A stretch of DNA of 64,000 bases from Methanobrevibacter sp. (lineage in GTDB: Archaea > Methanobacteriota > Methanobacteria > Methanobacteriales > Methanobacteriaceae), in assembly GCA_017407115.1 (NCBI GenBank), contig JAFQXD010000056.1, forward strand, positions 57,399-121,398, in the 5' to 3' direction. The position numbers were made by a program, and so were the translations under genes. Positions 43,848 to 53,579 of this stretch are shown piece by piece; position 1 is the stretch's first letter, and every line of letters begins with the position of its first letter. The notes beneath the pieces were generated by a model. It had not been told where the DNA came from. It saw only the letters and a list, made by a program, of their open reading frames with translations, and ran no database searches.

Positions 43848-44619
43848 TTCTACTACCTAAATCCACATCTTCTTTTAATGATTTTAATAAACCTTCATTT
43901 CTAGTAAATTTTGAATTAATATCTAATAGTTCGGGTTTTTCTTGGAGCAATTGTATTACATCACCCATATTAAAAAAAGAATCATGACTATAAAGATTTT
44001 TGTAAACTTCATTGATAAAAATGAAATCTTCCTTTTCATCTAATGTCCACCTTAACTCGGAATAATCAACATCATTTTTTACATTACCTAATTTAAATTT
44101 ATTTGGGTTATCCCTAATGTACAATGTAACATGCTCTCTTTGAGAACTTAAATTTGCATTAATCCAAGAATCTTTTAAAGCATTGAAATTAAATACTTCA
44201 CAATCTAAACCATCAGGATATGTGCAATCCAACACATTAGCAGTATAATCATTATCATTTGAAATATGTTCATTAATAACTTTATCAACTACAACCGGAT
44301 CAATTAGTGGACAATCAGAAGTGATGCGAATTATAATATCCCCATCATTAATATCATTATCCACAGCAGTTTGATAGTATCTATCTAGAACATCATCTTC
44401 ACTACCTACAAAATAATCAACATCATTGCCTTTGCAAAAATCAATTATTGGTTGATTATTAGAATCAAAACTAGTCGCAATAATAATTTTATCAATCAAA
44501 TTACTATGTTTCAGTCTATTAACAACATGTTCAATGACAGGACTGCCACACAAATCCATCATTACTTTACCAGGCAATCTTGTTGATCCCATTCTCGCTT
44601 GAATAATTGCATAAATCAC
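43834..44619 (-). CDS. pseF: PseF/SpsF-type cytidylyltransferase
   Basis: A 261-residue protein with an N-terminal cytidylyltransferase pattern: AIIQARMGSTRLPGKVMMDLCGSP (residues 4-27), RITSDCPLIDP and a DGLDCEVF segment. It is the activating enzyme expected to join CMP to pseudaminic acid. The SpsF relationship is clear; PseF function comes from the complete pathway around it. It overlaps the aldo/keto reductase gene by 14 bases. Confidence 0.72.
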   Translation of the reverse strand: MIYAIIQARMGSTRLPGKVMMDLCGSPVIEHVVNRLKHSNLIDKIIIATSFDSNNQPIIDFCKGNDVDYFVGSEDDVLDRYYQTAVDNDINDGDIIIRITSDCPLIDPVVVDKVINEHISNDNDYTANVLDCTYPDGLDCEVFNFNALKDSWINANLSSQREHVTLYIRDNPNKFKLGNVKNDVDYSELRWTLDEKEDFIFINEVYKNLYSHDSFFNMGDVIQLLQEKPELLDINSKFTRNEGLLKSLKEDVDLGSRNVNE

Positions 44620-44627
44620 AGTATCAT

Positions 44628-45623
44628 CTAGTAAACAATATCTATATATTTTAAAGCTTCACGAATCTCTTCTACACTTAACCATTCAGTATTATTATCA
44701 GAAGCATAACGGAATCTGTCTTCAACCTTTTTTCCGCCTTCTTTTATGTTGACATTTTCCCACCATTCCAATTCAGGGTAAATTATATAATAATCATCAT
44801 ATTCGTAAGCAGATCTTGAATCTTCCGCAGTAATCATTACTTCATGGAGTTTTTCACCTGGTCTAATTCCAACGTCTTCAAGTTCACAATCGGGGAGCAT
44901 TGCTTTTGCTAAATCAGTCACTTTAAATGATGGACATTTGTGAATATATAATTCACCACCAGTAGCTTCATCAATTGCTTTTATAACTAAATCTACTGCT
45001 TCATCAAGTGTAATCCAAAAACGAGTCATTCTCATGTCAGTTATTGGTAATTTTGTAGCACCTTCATTAATTAATGTTTTAAAGAAAGGAATTACAGAAC
45101 CTCGACTTCCACTTACATTTCCATAACGAACTACTGAAAATCTAGTATTTTTTGCTCCAGCGTAAGCATTTGCCGCAATAAATAATTTATCAGAAACCAT
45201 TTTAGTAGCTCCATAAAGATTAACAGGATTTACACCCTTGTCCGTAGATAATGCTACAACTTTTTCAACTTCTTTATCAATGGCGACATCAACAATATTT
45301 CTTGCACCATCAATGTTAGTTTTAATAGCTTCTAAAGGATTATATTCACAAGCAGGCACCTGTTTAAGTGCAGCCGCATGAACAATAATATCCACACCAT
45401 CACATGCTCTTGCAAAACGTTCTTTATCACGAACATCGCCAATAAAATACCTCATTATTTTTTTATGTTCTGCGAACTGTCTTTGCATTAAATATTGTTT
45501 ATATTCATCCCTTGAATAAATAATAATTTTTTTAGGTTCATATTTTTCTAAAACCCTTTTTGTAAATTTTTTACCGAAAGAACCAGTTCCTCCAGTAATT
45601 AAAATAACTTTATCATTTAACAT
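44628..45623 (-). CDS. pseB: UDP-N-acetylglucosamine 4,6-dehydratase (inverting)
   Basis: A 331-residue short-chain dehydrogenase-type enzyme. The NAD motif ITGGTGSFGKKF is at residues 9-20, with DKGVNPVNLYGATKMVSD (about 128-145) supplying the catalytic Tyr and Lys region, and KVVALST for substrate-side Thr. It carries out the first step of pseudaminic acid synthesis and is the promoter-proximal gene of the leftward operon, transcribed away from the flippase gene. Confidence 0.88.
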   Translation of the reverse strand: MLNDKVILITGGTGSFGKKFTKRVLEKYEPKKIIIYSRDEYKQYLMQRQFAEHKKIMRYFIGDVRDKERFARACDGVDIIVHAAALKQVPACEYNPLEAIKTNIDGARNIVDVAIDKEVEKVVALSTDKGVNPVNLYGATKMVSDKLFIAANAYAGAKNTRFSVVRYGNVSGSRGSVIPFFKTLINEGATKLPITDMRMTRFWITLDEAVDLVIKAIDEATGGELYIHKCPSFKVTDLAKAMLPDCELEDVGIRPGEKLHEVMITAEDSRSAYEYDDYYIIYPELEWWENVNIKEGGKKVEDRFRYASDNNTEWLSVEEIREALKYIDIVY

Positions 45624-45766
45624 TTATTAACTCCTTTAAAGATATCATATTTAATAATTATCAATAATATATTATATCTAATTTAATTTATTAAATACTT
45701 AATTATAAATAATAAATATTAAAATAATATAATTCAATAAAGCATATCCATTTTAAAGATGATTCT
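45624..45766. promoter_or_regulatory. divergent promoter region between PseB and flippase genes
   Basis: A very AT-rich gap separates genes going left (PseB operon) and right (flippase). Several TATA-like words are present, so both promoters are probably here. No operator-type repeat is obvious. Confidence 0.5.
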
Positions 45767-47197
45767 ATGAGTAAAATACAAACAATATTCAAAAATATGA
45801 GTTGGTTACTTATTTCACAAATAATAGCCAGTGTTTGTGGATTTGTTTGGACAATATTAATGGCCAGATATCTTGGTGTAAATAACTATGGTATTTTAGG
45901 TTTTGCAGTATCTATAAGTGGAATTTTAGCAATTATCGATGATTTAGGAATAAGTGCTCATATTGTTCGGCATGTTGCAACGGACAATGACTCCGCTCCA
46001 AAATATTTGGGAAATGTGATACCATTAAAAATTATACTTGCAATTATTAACCTGATAGTAACACCAATTATATTAGTTTTACTTAAAATAGATGTATATA
46101 CAATATTCATCACAATACTGTTTACTATTGAAATAATTTTCAAATCATATGTTAATTCTCTTTTTGGAGTATTTCAAGCATTTGAAAAAGGAAAATATCA
46201 AGGAATTGGCAATACATTAATGAATATAACAACCTTAGTTTTCATATTAATTTCAATTTATGCTGATTTAGGACTTTTAGGAGTGAGTATTTCATATATC
46301 CTAGCAAATTTAATCACATTTATTTATGTATACTATAGCTTAAACAAACATATTGTAAAACCTAAATATGAATTAGATTGGGAGTTTTGCAAAAAAATTA
46401 CATTATTATCTCTTCCTTTTGCAATAACTGGAATATTATATACAATTTATTACTCAATTGATATAGTAATGCTTACTAAAATTGTTGGTGATTATGCAAC
46501 CGGAATTTATAATGCAACATACAAACTAATCGCAGTTTTAAATCTTTTTTACTCTGTTTATACTGCAGTAATCTTTCCTGTAATGAGCAAATTCTTTAAA
46601 GATGACAAAAAACTATTAGTTATAAGTTATGAAAAATCAATCAAATATTTAATGCTTGTTATGATTCCACTAGCTACTGGAACAGTATTTTACTCACTAG
46701 ACATTATACAATTAATATACGGTCATCAATATGATGCTGCAGCATCCGTTTTATCCATATTAATCTGGACTGTGTGTTTATTATTCATCAGCGGTGCAAG
46801 TAACAACTTATTAAATGCATCACATAAGGAAGTGACAGTTACAAAAATTTATGCAATAGCCGCAGTATTTAATGTTATCTTAAATTTCTTTATGATTCCT
46901 TACTTTTCATACAATGGAGCAGCCATTACAACAGTGCTCAGTGATGTGTTAATTGTAGGCCTACAAACCTATGTAATTCACAAAATTGGCCATAAAGCAA
47001 ACAAGAAACTATACTACGATTTAATAAAAATTGCTATTGGATCTGCAGTTTTAGGAATTGCCCTATACTTCCTAAACTTAAACATGTGGGTGGCAGTCCC
47101 TATTGGAATACTAATATATCTTACAGTCATGTATTTAATTAAATTCTTTGATGATGACGATAAATATGTAATAAAAGAAATTTTAGGAAAGAATTAA
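45767..47197 (+). CDS. polysaccharide flippase, Wzx/MATE-like
   Basis: A 476-residue membrane protein with about 12-14 hydrophobic helices spaced through the whole length. The opening NMSWLLISQIIASVCGFVWTI is typical of the flippases that export lipid-linked oligosaccharides, and the segment FMIPYFSYNGAAITTVLSD with YGITTVLS-type motifs recurs in the family. It is encoded beside a nonulosonic acid operon, so it probably exports the polymer or its repeat unit. Confidence 0.78.
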   Translation: MSKIQTIFKNMSWLLISQIIASVCGFVWTILMARYLGVNNYGILGFAVSISGILAIIDDLGISAHIVRHVATDNDSAPKYLGNVIPLKIILAIINLIVTPIILVLLKIDVYTIFITILFTIEIIFKSYVNSLFGVFQAFEKGKYQGIGNTLMNITTLVFILISIYADLGLLGVSISYILANLITFIYVYYSLNKHIVKPKYELDWEFCKKITLLSLPFAITGILYTIYYSIDIVMLTKIVGDYATGIYNATYKLIAVLNLFYSVYTAVIFPVMSKFFKDDKKLLVISYEKSIKYLMLVMIPLATGTVFYSLDIIQLIYGHQYDAAASVLSILIWTVCLLFISGASNNLLNASHKEVTVTKIYAIAAVFNVILNFFMIPYFSYNGAAITTVLSDVLIVGLQTYVIHKIGHKANKKLYYDLIKIAIGSAVLGIALYFLNLNMWVAVPIGILIYLTVMYLIKFFDDDDKYVIKEILGKN

Positions 47198-48199
47198 ATG
47201 AAGACCAAAAAAGAAAGGATATTCTACTACGACCTTTTAAGAGCATTCGCAATCATTGCGGTTATAATTTGTCATGTCGACTTCTATTTCGGACCCCTAA
47301 ACACTCCCCTTGAAGTCATAGCACAACTTACCTTCCACGATATTGGAAGAATTGGTGTTCCAATCTTTCTTATGATTAGCGGGGCTTTGCTTTTAAACCG
47401 TGACTATCCCAACCTGGGTGACTTTTTAAAAAGAAGGTTCACCAGAATCATATATCCGTTTATATTCTGGATGATTTTAATCACACTGACAAATGTCTAT
47501 TTCCATAAAAGCTATCAGTACATGTGGAACGTATTTATCGGAAATCCATCCATAATGTGGTATTTCTGGACTTTGATTGGAATCTATCTGGCCATACCTA
47601 TCATCAACATATTCATCAAGGAGTATGGCGAAAAGGGATGCGAGTATTTTCTGGCAATCTGGTGCATTTTCATTGTCCTGAACACATTCAACCTATATCC
47701 GCTATTTCCATTCTTTAAGCTTGATTATTTTGCGGGCTTTATCGGCTATCCTGTTTTAGGATATTATCTTTCCACCAAAAAGTTCAGCTTAAGCGATGGC
47801 AAAATGACTCTTTTAGGCCTTGGCGTTCTTTTGATTTCACTGGCCGTTTTTGTTGCATATACATACTCCAACAGCTTCGGTTCCGTTGAGCTAATGTATC
47901 AAAACATTCTGGTTGTGGCCATGGGAGTAGGAGTGTATATTTTCATTGAATATTTGGATAAGCAAAACAGGTTCGACTCCGTTAAAGAAAACGTTATAGG
48001 CAGACTCATAAGTTCAATAAGCCTTTACAGTTACGGAATATATTTTTCACATGTCATCGTAATCATGTTCATGTCAAAGATTAATCCTCATTCAAATTTA
48101 CTGTTCCCTGCAATGTTTGTTTTAACAATATTCCTATCATGGCTCTTGCCGTACATCTTCTCTAAAATCCCATACATAAAGATATTTAGCGGAGCCTGA
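47198..48199 (+). CDS. membrane acyltransferase (acyltransferase 3 family)
   Basis: A 333-residue multi-pass membrane protein directly after the flippase gene. The N-terminal motif YYDLLRAFAIIAVIICHVDFYF has the conserved R-x-x-A-x-x-x-V-x-x-x-H pattern of acyltransferase 3 proteins, which O-acetylate or otherwise acylate exported glycans. About 10 helices follow. It is a likely modification enzyme for the exported pseudaminic acid glycan. The base composition here is less AT-rich than in the flippase gene. Confidence 0.75.
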   Translation: MKTKKERIFYYDLLRAFAIIAVIICHVDFYFGPLNTPLEVIAQLTFHDIGRIGVPIFLMISGALLLNRDYPNLGDFLKRRFTRIIYPFIFWMILITLTNVYFHKSYQYMWNVFIGNPSIMWYFWTLIGIYLAIPIINIFIKEYGEKGCEYFLAIWCIFIVLNTFNLYPLFPFFKLDYFAGFIGYPVLGYYLSTKKFSLSDGKMTLLGLGVLLISLAVFVAYTYSNSFGSVELMYQNILVVAMGVGVYIFIEYLDKQNRFDSVKENVIGRLISSISLYSYGIYFSHVIVIMFMSKINPHSNLLFPAMFVLTIFLSWLLPYIFSKIPYIKIFSGA

Positions 48200-48238
48200 T
48201 TTGGATAATTAAGGTACCATGTATTCACTTTTCTAACC

Positions 48239-49087
48239 TTAATTTTTATAGGAACTTCCAACAATACTCATGGCTCCATAAACCGCAGCTTTCTCTTTTA
48301 AATCAGATATGCGAATTTCAGTATTTTTAAATGCAACTTCGCTAAATCCTTCTTTAATTGTATCCAAAAGCAAGTCTCCTGCATTTGAAACTCCACCTGA
48401 AATTATTATGACTTCCGGATCAAATGCGCTGCAGATTACCGCAAGCAGCTTTCCAAATTTCAAATAGGCCTCCCTGACTATTTTTAATGCCACTTCATCT
48501 CCTATTTTTGCCTGATTGAAAATATCTTCTGCAGTGAGAGTTTCAAAACATCTCATGGAAGAGCAATCATCATTTGATTTCAAATAGTTTTCTGCAGTTT
48601 TTACAAGTCCGCCTGCTGATGCGTTTTCTTCTGGAGTTTTTGAATCAAGATAGATATGGCCGATTTCGCCTGCCATGCCATTATATCCTTCAACAATCTG
48701 ACCGTTTATTATAAGGCCCGCACCTATACCAGTTCCGATTGTTACCAGAAATAGATTATCATAATTTACGGATTCACCGATTGCCTGCAAGTTCACATCA
48801 TTTAAAACTATCACGTTTATGTTGAGCCGGGACTCCAAAACACTTGCCAAATCACAATCTGACAAATTCAAATTAATGGCTTTGCGGACAATGCCGTCCT
48901 TTACAATGCCTGCTATGCCGACTACAATGGCTTTAAAATCAGTGCTTTCGAGCTTCAGCTCTGCCATTTCGTTTCTGATTTCATTTTCAAGCATTTCAAC
49001 CATATTGATTTTAGGAGTTGGAACCGTCCATTCATGCAGTATTTCTTTTGAAATAAAAACTGAAAAGTTTGTTGTCGTACCTCCCAA
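48239..49087 (-). CDS. ROK-family sugar kinase with damaged 5' end
   Basis: 282 residues if started at the TTG at 49087. The kinase core is clear: GIAGIVKDG, VLNDVNLQAIGE, the phosphate-binding GTGIGAGLIINGQIVEG and GMAGEIGHIY. It lacks the cysteines of the classical ROK zinc motif. The family's N-terminal strand is readable upstream, CVDLGGTTTN, but its best ATG, at 49114, is in another frame; one more T in the TTTT tract at 49097-49100 would join them as MENYAF plus CVDLGG. Substrate is probably glucose or an amino sugar. Confidence 0.7.
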   Translation of the reverse strand: MGGTTTNFSVFISKEILHEWTVPTPKINMVEMLENEIRNEMAELKLESTDFKAIVVGIAGIVKDGIVRKAINLNLSDCDLASVLESRLNINVIVLNDVNLQAIGESVNYDNLFLVTIGTGIGAGLIINGQIVEGYNGMAGEIGHIYLDSKTPEENASAGGLVKTAENYLKSNDDCSSMRCFETLTAEDIFNQAKIGDEVALKIVREAYLKFGKLLAVICSAFDPEVIIISGGVSNAGDLLLDTIKEGFSEVAFKNTEIRISDLKEKAAVYGAMSIVGSSYKN

Positions 49088-49263
49088 ATCAACGCAAAAG
49101 CATAATTTTCCATATTTAATAATTTAAAAAAAATATGTTATAAACATGTTTAAATTATCTGGAAAAAAACAAAATGAAATATTAACTACACTATTCTAAT
49201 TATTTGAACAATTCTTTTAGAAAATATTATAAATACTTATATAACTTAAGAGTTACTATTCAT

Positions 49264-50787
49264 ATGAACAGAAAATATTTGATTGCGGCAATTGCAATCG
49301 TGATTATAATAGGCGCAGGTGCATTTGCACTGTCGAACACAAGCAACACTTCCTCCGGAAGCGCATCCGTTAATGTTGATGCAAGTGCACTTGAAGATAT
49401 GGGAAATATTGTAGTAAATGCCAGTGAAGACTCAAAGCAAAAAGGACTAATTTCATCTAGTTCAAGTGACTTGAACTCAATTTTAGTAACAAATAACGGT
49501 AAATTAACTTTAAGCGATTCTTTAATCAATAAAACTGGAGACACAGCTACTTCCGGTGACGATGCCGACTTTTATGGCGTGAACTCTGCAGTTTTAGTTA
49601 ACACAAATGGAACATTGGAGATTTCAAACTGTGAAATAATTACTGATTCCAAAGGATCCAATGGTATTTTTGTAACAAATGCTGAAGCTTCAAGCAGCGG
49701 AGATTCATCCCAAGGAGGCCAACCTTCTGAGGTTCCGGGTGGAGACTCACAAGGAGGAGATGGAGGCCAACCTCCTGAAATGCCATCCGGTGAAGGCAGT
49801 GGAGATGGAGGACAGGCGCCTGAAGCAGGAGGTTCCGGTGGAGGAGACCCATCTGGAGCAAGTGACGCTTCCGGAACAACCGTGGCAAACATCAAAAATG
49901 TTAAGATTACAACCCACTCCGACAAGTCAAGAGGCCTTGATGCGACATACAACGGAATAATCAATGCTGAAAATGTAGTCATCAACACTGACGGTCAAAG
50001 CTGTGCTGCTCTTGCAACAGACCGTGGAGATGGCCAGGTCCATGTTACAAACTCAGAAATCAACACAGGAGTAAGCAAAACCTCAGGCAGAGGCTCACCT
50101 CTGATTTATTCAACCGGAAACATTACTGCTGAAAACACAAAAGGTACAGCTTACGTTTCACAGATTGCCTGTATTGAAGGTAAAAACTCAATTGAACTTG
50201 TAAACTGTGACTTAACAGGTTACGCAGAGGGTAACAGACAAGACGGTTCAACATATGTCGATTTGGGCGGAGTGTTCATCTATCAGTCCATGAGTGGAGA
50301 TGCGGATGTTGGAACATCTCTATTTACAGCCAAAAACTCAAAACTGACAATACCTTCCGATTCACCAGTCTATAGTGAAGCTCCGATGTTTCATGTAACC
50401 AACACTGCTTGTATTATTAATCTGGAAAATACTGAGTTAAGCTTTGGAAGCGGAGTGTTCATAGAGGTTTCATCACAAAACCAATGGGGAACTACAGGTT
50501 CCAATGGAGGGGCAGCCGAATTGAACACCAACAATGAAAAAATAGAAGGTAACGTTATTGTTGATGAAATAAGCTCTCTTGTATGGAACATGACAAATAC
50601 AGAATTCAATGGAGCCATCAATTCAACCGGAAACACTACCGTCAATGTCGACAGCGGTTCAACCTGGACTTTGACCGGTGACAGTTCAGTATCCAATCTG
50701 ACCGTATCAGGTACCATCAATTACGGAAACTATAAATTAACGGTCAATGGCAAAACATACGACAGTTCAAATCCTTTTAAAGGATAG
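49264..50787 (+). CDS. exported repeat-rich surface protein with Gly/Pro linker
   Basis: About 507 residues from the ATG at 49264. Residues 4-22 form a signal or membrane-anchor helix (YLIAAIAIVIIIGAGAF). The next 115 residues and the C-terminal 300 show short repeated strands (NGTLEISNCEI, ENVVINTDG, NSIELVNCDL) of a right-handed beta-helix or related carbohydrate-binding fold. Residues about 140-205 are a low-complexity linker of Gly, Gln, Pro, Ser and Asp. It is probably exposed outside the cell. Confidence 0.68.
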   Translation: MNRKYLIAAIAIVIIIGAGAFALSNTSNTSSGSASVNVDASALEDMGNIVVNASEDSKQKGLISSSSSDLNSILVTNNGKLTLSDSLINKTGDTATSGDDADFYGVNSAVLVNTNGTLEISNCEIITDSKGSNGIFVTNAEASSSGDSSQGGQPSEVPGGDSQGGDGGQPPEMPSGEGSGDGGQAPEAGGSGGGDPSGASDASGTTVANIKNVKITTHSDKSRGLDATYNGIINAENVVINTDGQSCAALATDRGDGQVHVTNSEINTGVSKTSGRGSPLIYSTGNITAENTKGTAYVSQIACIEGKNSIELVNCDLTGYAEGNRQDGSTYVDLGGVFIYQSMSGDADVGTSLFTAKNSKLTIPSDSPVYSEAPMFHVTNTACIINLENTELSFGSGVFIEVSSQNQWGTTGSNGGAAELNTNNEKIEGNVIVDEISSLVWNMTNTEFNGAINSTGNTTVNVDSGSTWTLTGDSSVSNLTVSGTINYGNYKLTVNGKTYDSSNPFKG

Positions 50788-50818
50788 GAAAGATTTAATT
50801 CTTTCCTAATTTTAATTT

Positions 50819-51334
50819 TTAGCAGTGAAAACCTGCATTATATACTTCTTTTAACAAATCTGGTTGGGATTTTGCATCACCGATGACGGTAAATACTGCC
50901 TTTTCAGTCGGGTTTTTGGAAAAGCCAATGAAATCCCTGATTCCTGTCAATGCATTTCCATTTGATGCACCTGCAGATGTTATGATATAATATTCCTTGT
51001 CTTCAAGCTGGTTGAAAATAGGATAACATCTGTCAAAGAATCTTTTTAGGGTTCCGCACATGGAATAATAGTAAATTGGAGTTGCATATACGATTACGTC
51101 AGCCTCCATCATCTTGTCAAGGACTTCCGCAAGGCCATCTTCCTGGAAACATTTCATTTCGGGAGTTTTGCATTTGTAGCATGCCTTGCAGGAGTGAAAT
51201 CTGATTTCCTCAAGATTGTATTTTACCGCAGCATTGTCCGCATCCAATGCCCCATTTACAAATTCGTCACACAATGTGTCTGAATTTCCACCGATTCTTG
51301 GTGATGAACTTATAACTACTACTTTTTTACTCAT
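50819..51334 (-). CDS. iron-sulfur flavoprotein-like NADPH:FMN reductase
   Basis: A 171-residue flavodoxin-fold protein. VVISSSPRIGGNSDTLCDEF is the phosphate-binding opening. The cysteines in CKACYKCKTPEMKC (about residues 48-62) match the iron-sulfur flavoprotein group known from methanogens. ATPIYYYSMCGTLKRFFDR follows. Function is probably electron transfer or stress response. It overlaps the flavodoxin gene by eight bases. Confidence 0.75.
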   Translation of the reverse strand: MSKKVVVISSSPRIGGNSDTLCDEFVNGALDADNAAVKYNLEEIRFHSCKACYKCKTPEMKCFQEDGLAEVLDKMMEADVIVYATPIYYYSMCGTLKRFFDRCYPIFNQLEDKEYYIITSAGASNGNALTGIRDFIGFSKNPTEKAVFTVIGDAKSQPDLLKEVYNAGFHC

Positions 51335-51791
51335 TTTCTATCCACTCTTTTGCTTTTGAAGTATTACCCATAAATCTCATTCCTTTTGCGAAATCAAGTT
51401 CAGGGTAGGTATTTTGAAGGTCATCTACACACTTGTCGATTCCAGATCCTCCGGAAGTGCAGAATGCTTTGATTGTTTTTCCGGATAAATCGACACTTTC
51501 TATGAATGTGTTGATGATTGATGGTGCTGTATACCACCATACCGGAAAGCCGATAGCTAGAATATCATAAGATGAAACATCACATGTCTCTTTAATTGGA
51601 GGTCTGAATTCCTTATCGTTCATTTCAATTGTAGACCTTGAATTTTTATCTGTCCAATCCAAATCTGCAGGAGTATAGATTTCTACAGGTTGAATTTCAA
51701 AGATATCATAGCCATTTTCACTTGCTATCTTTTCTGCTACACTTTTTGTTACTCCGCTTGCTGAGAAATATGCTACTAATACATTACTCAT
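51327..51791 (-). CDS. flavodoxin
   Basis: A 154-residue flavodoxin with VAYFSASGVTKSVAEKIA at residues 5-22 for FMN phosphate binding and IGFPVWWYTAPSIINTFIESVDL near residue 80. The length and motif pattern are normal. It is co-transcribed with the iron-sulfur flavoprotein gene. Confidence 0.78.
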   Translation of the reverse strand: MSNVLVAYFSASGVTKSVAEKIASENGYDIFEIQPVEIYTPADLDWTDKNSRSTIEMNDKEFRPPIKETCDVSSYDILAIGFPVWWYTAPSIINTFIESVDLSGKTIKAFCTSGGSGIDKCVDDLQNTYPELDFAKGMRFMGNTSKAKEWIENE

Positions 51792-51911
51792 TTTTTCACC
51801 TGATTGTTAATATAATTTTCATAATATATAATTGTTAACACTCGCAACAATTATCATAAATCAAATAAATACTTGAAAATAATATCAATTTGACATATTT
51901 TAAAAAAAATA

Positions 51912-52277
51912 TTATACAGTAGAAAAAATAGTCTCCATTGCCGGAATTCCATAATTATTGGCCAGATTTTGTTTAAAACAAACATCTTGTTCCTGTTCAC
52001 GAACAAAATAAGTGAATTTAATTTGAATACAGATTAGTTCGTCACTAATAATAATGCCCATATCAATATCCGGAGATATGAGATTATGTTTATCTATACC
52101 CAATATTTTTGAAGCACTAATCATTTCAACTGCTGCAGGAAAGCCATTTTCATCTAAATCCAATATAATTCCATTTGTCAATTCTATTGATTTTTCATAT
52201 TTAAATGACTCATCAATAGTAATATCCATCAAATCATATTCAAAGTCGTATACATAATCCAATTTAGATTTCATCAA
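51912..52277 (-). CDS. DUF2283 antitoxin
   Basis: A 121-residue protein with DUF2283 core YEKSIELTNGIILDLDENGFPAAVEMISASKIL. It overlaps the toxin-like gene upstream by four bases, so the two form an operon with toxin first. The DUF4258-DUF2283 pair is a recognised type II toxin-antitoxin arrangement. A related protein without a toxin lies at 27553-27930. Confidence 0.68.
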   Translation of the reverse strand: MMKSKLDYVYDFEYDLMDITIDESFKYEKSIELTNGIILDLDENGFPAAVEMISASKILGIDKHNLISPDIDMGIIISDELICIQIKFTYFVREQEQDVCFKQNLANNYGIPAMETIFSTV

Positions 52278-52594
52278 TGCTCCCTCCTTTTTTTATCTTT
52301 AGGCATGGCAGTAATAATGACTATCTCATTAGAATTAATTATGTCCACAATAATATATAAATCATCATTTTCTGTGTATTCAAAAATTAATTCAAAACGA
52401 TTACCATAACCTAAAGTCTTTTGAATACCAACTGGGATTTCAGACAGCAATTTTTCATTAACACAATTCAAATCAACATCCCGATAAGTGGATCTCTTCA
52501 AATAATGATTAGTATGTCTTATCCCATATGGATTATTCCTAATTTTATTTAAAACTTCCATTAAATAATTTATAGCATAATCCATTAAAATCAC
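52274..52594 (-). CDS. DUF4258-like toxin
   Basis: A 106-residue basic protein. NHYLKRSTYRDVDLNCVNEKLLSE resembles the H-x-x-x-R-x-x-R start of DUF4258 toxins; strands FELIFEY and LYIIVDI lead to EIVIITAMPKDKKRREH, a RelE-like C-terminus. It is probably an mRNA interferase-like toxin neutralised by the adjacent DUF2283 protein. The call rests on the pattern and the pairing. Confidence 0.65.
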   Translation of the reverse strand: MILMDYAINYLMEVLNKIRNNPYGIRHTNHYLKRSTYRDVDLNCVNEKLLSEIPVGIQKTLGYGNRFELIFEYTENDDLYIIVDIINSNEIVIITAMPKDKKRREH

Positions 52595-52808
52595 CTTAAA
52601 GTTAAATTAAGGACATACATATTATATAATTTAAATAATATAAAGTTTTACATCTTATTAATTAAATTTAACTAACCTGAATCAATATTTCATTATAAAA
52701 ACAATTTTACAAAGTAAAATCAATTTTGAAAATAAATCAAATTGACAAATAATATAAACCACTTAAAACAAAATATATAACATTATAAATTAATGAAGGT
52801 AATATAAA

Positions 52809-53579
52809 ATGTCAAAACCCGTCGTTGCAATAACAAGGCCAAAAGATAGGGCTAAAAAGGCTTGTGAGATTGTAGAAAAATTAGGCGGCAGTGCGATTCT
52901 TGCACCTACACTTGATTTGGAACCGGTCAACAGCGAATCTTTAAAAGAATTAATCAAAAGAAAAGATGAACTTGATTGGATTATTTTTACATCTCCAACC
53001 ACAATAATTTCTTTAAATAAGTTCTATCCAGATTTCATAAAAACTTTAAACTGCAAACTGGCAGTCATTGGAAATAAAACCGGCAAACTTGCCGAAAAAA
53101 ATGGCCTGACTGTCGATTTGATGCCAGAAGATTTTACAGCTGAAGGCCTCATCGCAGAGTTTAAAAAACGTGAAATCACAGGTAAAACCATTGGAATTCC
53201 AAGAACCGCTTCTGCAAGACCAATCTTGCCGGAAGAATTAGAAAAACTTGGAAATAAAGTTATTCTAGCTGAAGCATACAAATCATTGTTCCCAATGGAT
53301 AAAGAGGCAGTTAAAGAATTAATCCAAAAAATCAAAAACAAGGAAATTGATGCCATTACATTTACAAGCCCACTTACAGTTGAAAACTTCTTTAAAATAG
53401 CTGACGATAAAGCTAAACTAGCTGAAATCGTAAACGATAACTTGTTAACAGTTTGCATCGGCCCGATTACTGCAAAAGTCTTGGAAAAATATGATATTAC
53501 CTACATTTACCCAGACACTTACACAGTTCCAGACATGATGGAATTATTATTCAAAACATGGAGAGAAGAACATGAATGA
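52809..53579 (+). CDS. hemD: uroporphyrinogen-III synthase
   Basis: A 256-residue protein with two similar halves, as in HemD. The opening VAITRPKDRAKKACEIVEKLGG, the inner DWIIFTSPTTI and AVIGNKTGKLAEKNG, and the second half AITFTSPLTVENF with CIGPITAKVLEKY are typical. It cyclises hydroxymethylbilane to uroporphyrinogen III for F430, cobamide and related tetrapyrroles. A TATA-like box lies about 30 bases upstream. It overlaps the next gene by eight bases. Confidence 0.85.
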   Translation: MSKPVVAITRPKDRAKKACEIVEKLGGSAILAPTLDLEPVNSESLKELIKRKDELDWIIFTSPTTIISLNKFYPDFIKTLNCKLAVIGNKTGKLAEKNGLTVDLMPEDFTAEGLIAEFKKREITGKTIGIPRTASARPILPEELEKLGNKVILAEAYKSLFPMDKEAVKELIQKIKNKEIDAITFTSPLTVENFFKIADDKAKLAEIVNDNLLTVCIGPITAKVLEKYDITYIYPDTYTVPDMMELLFKTWREEHE

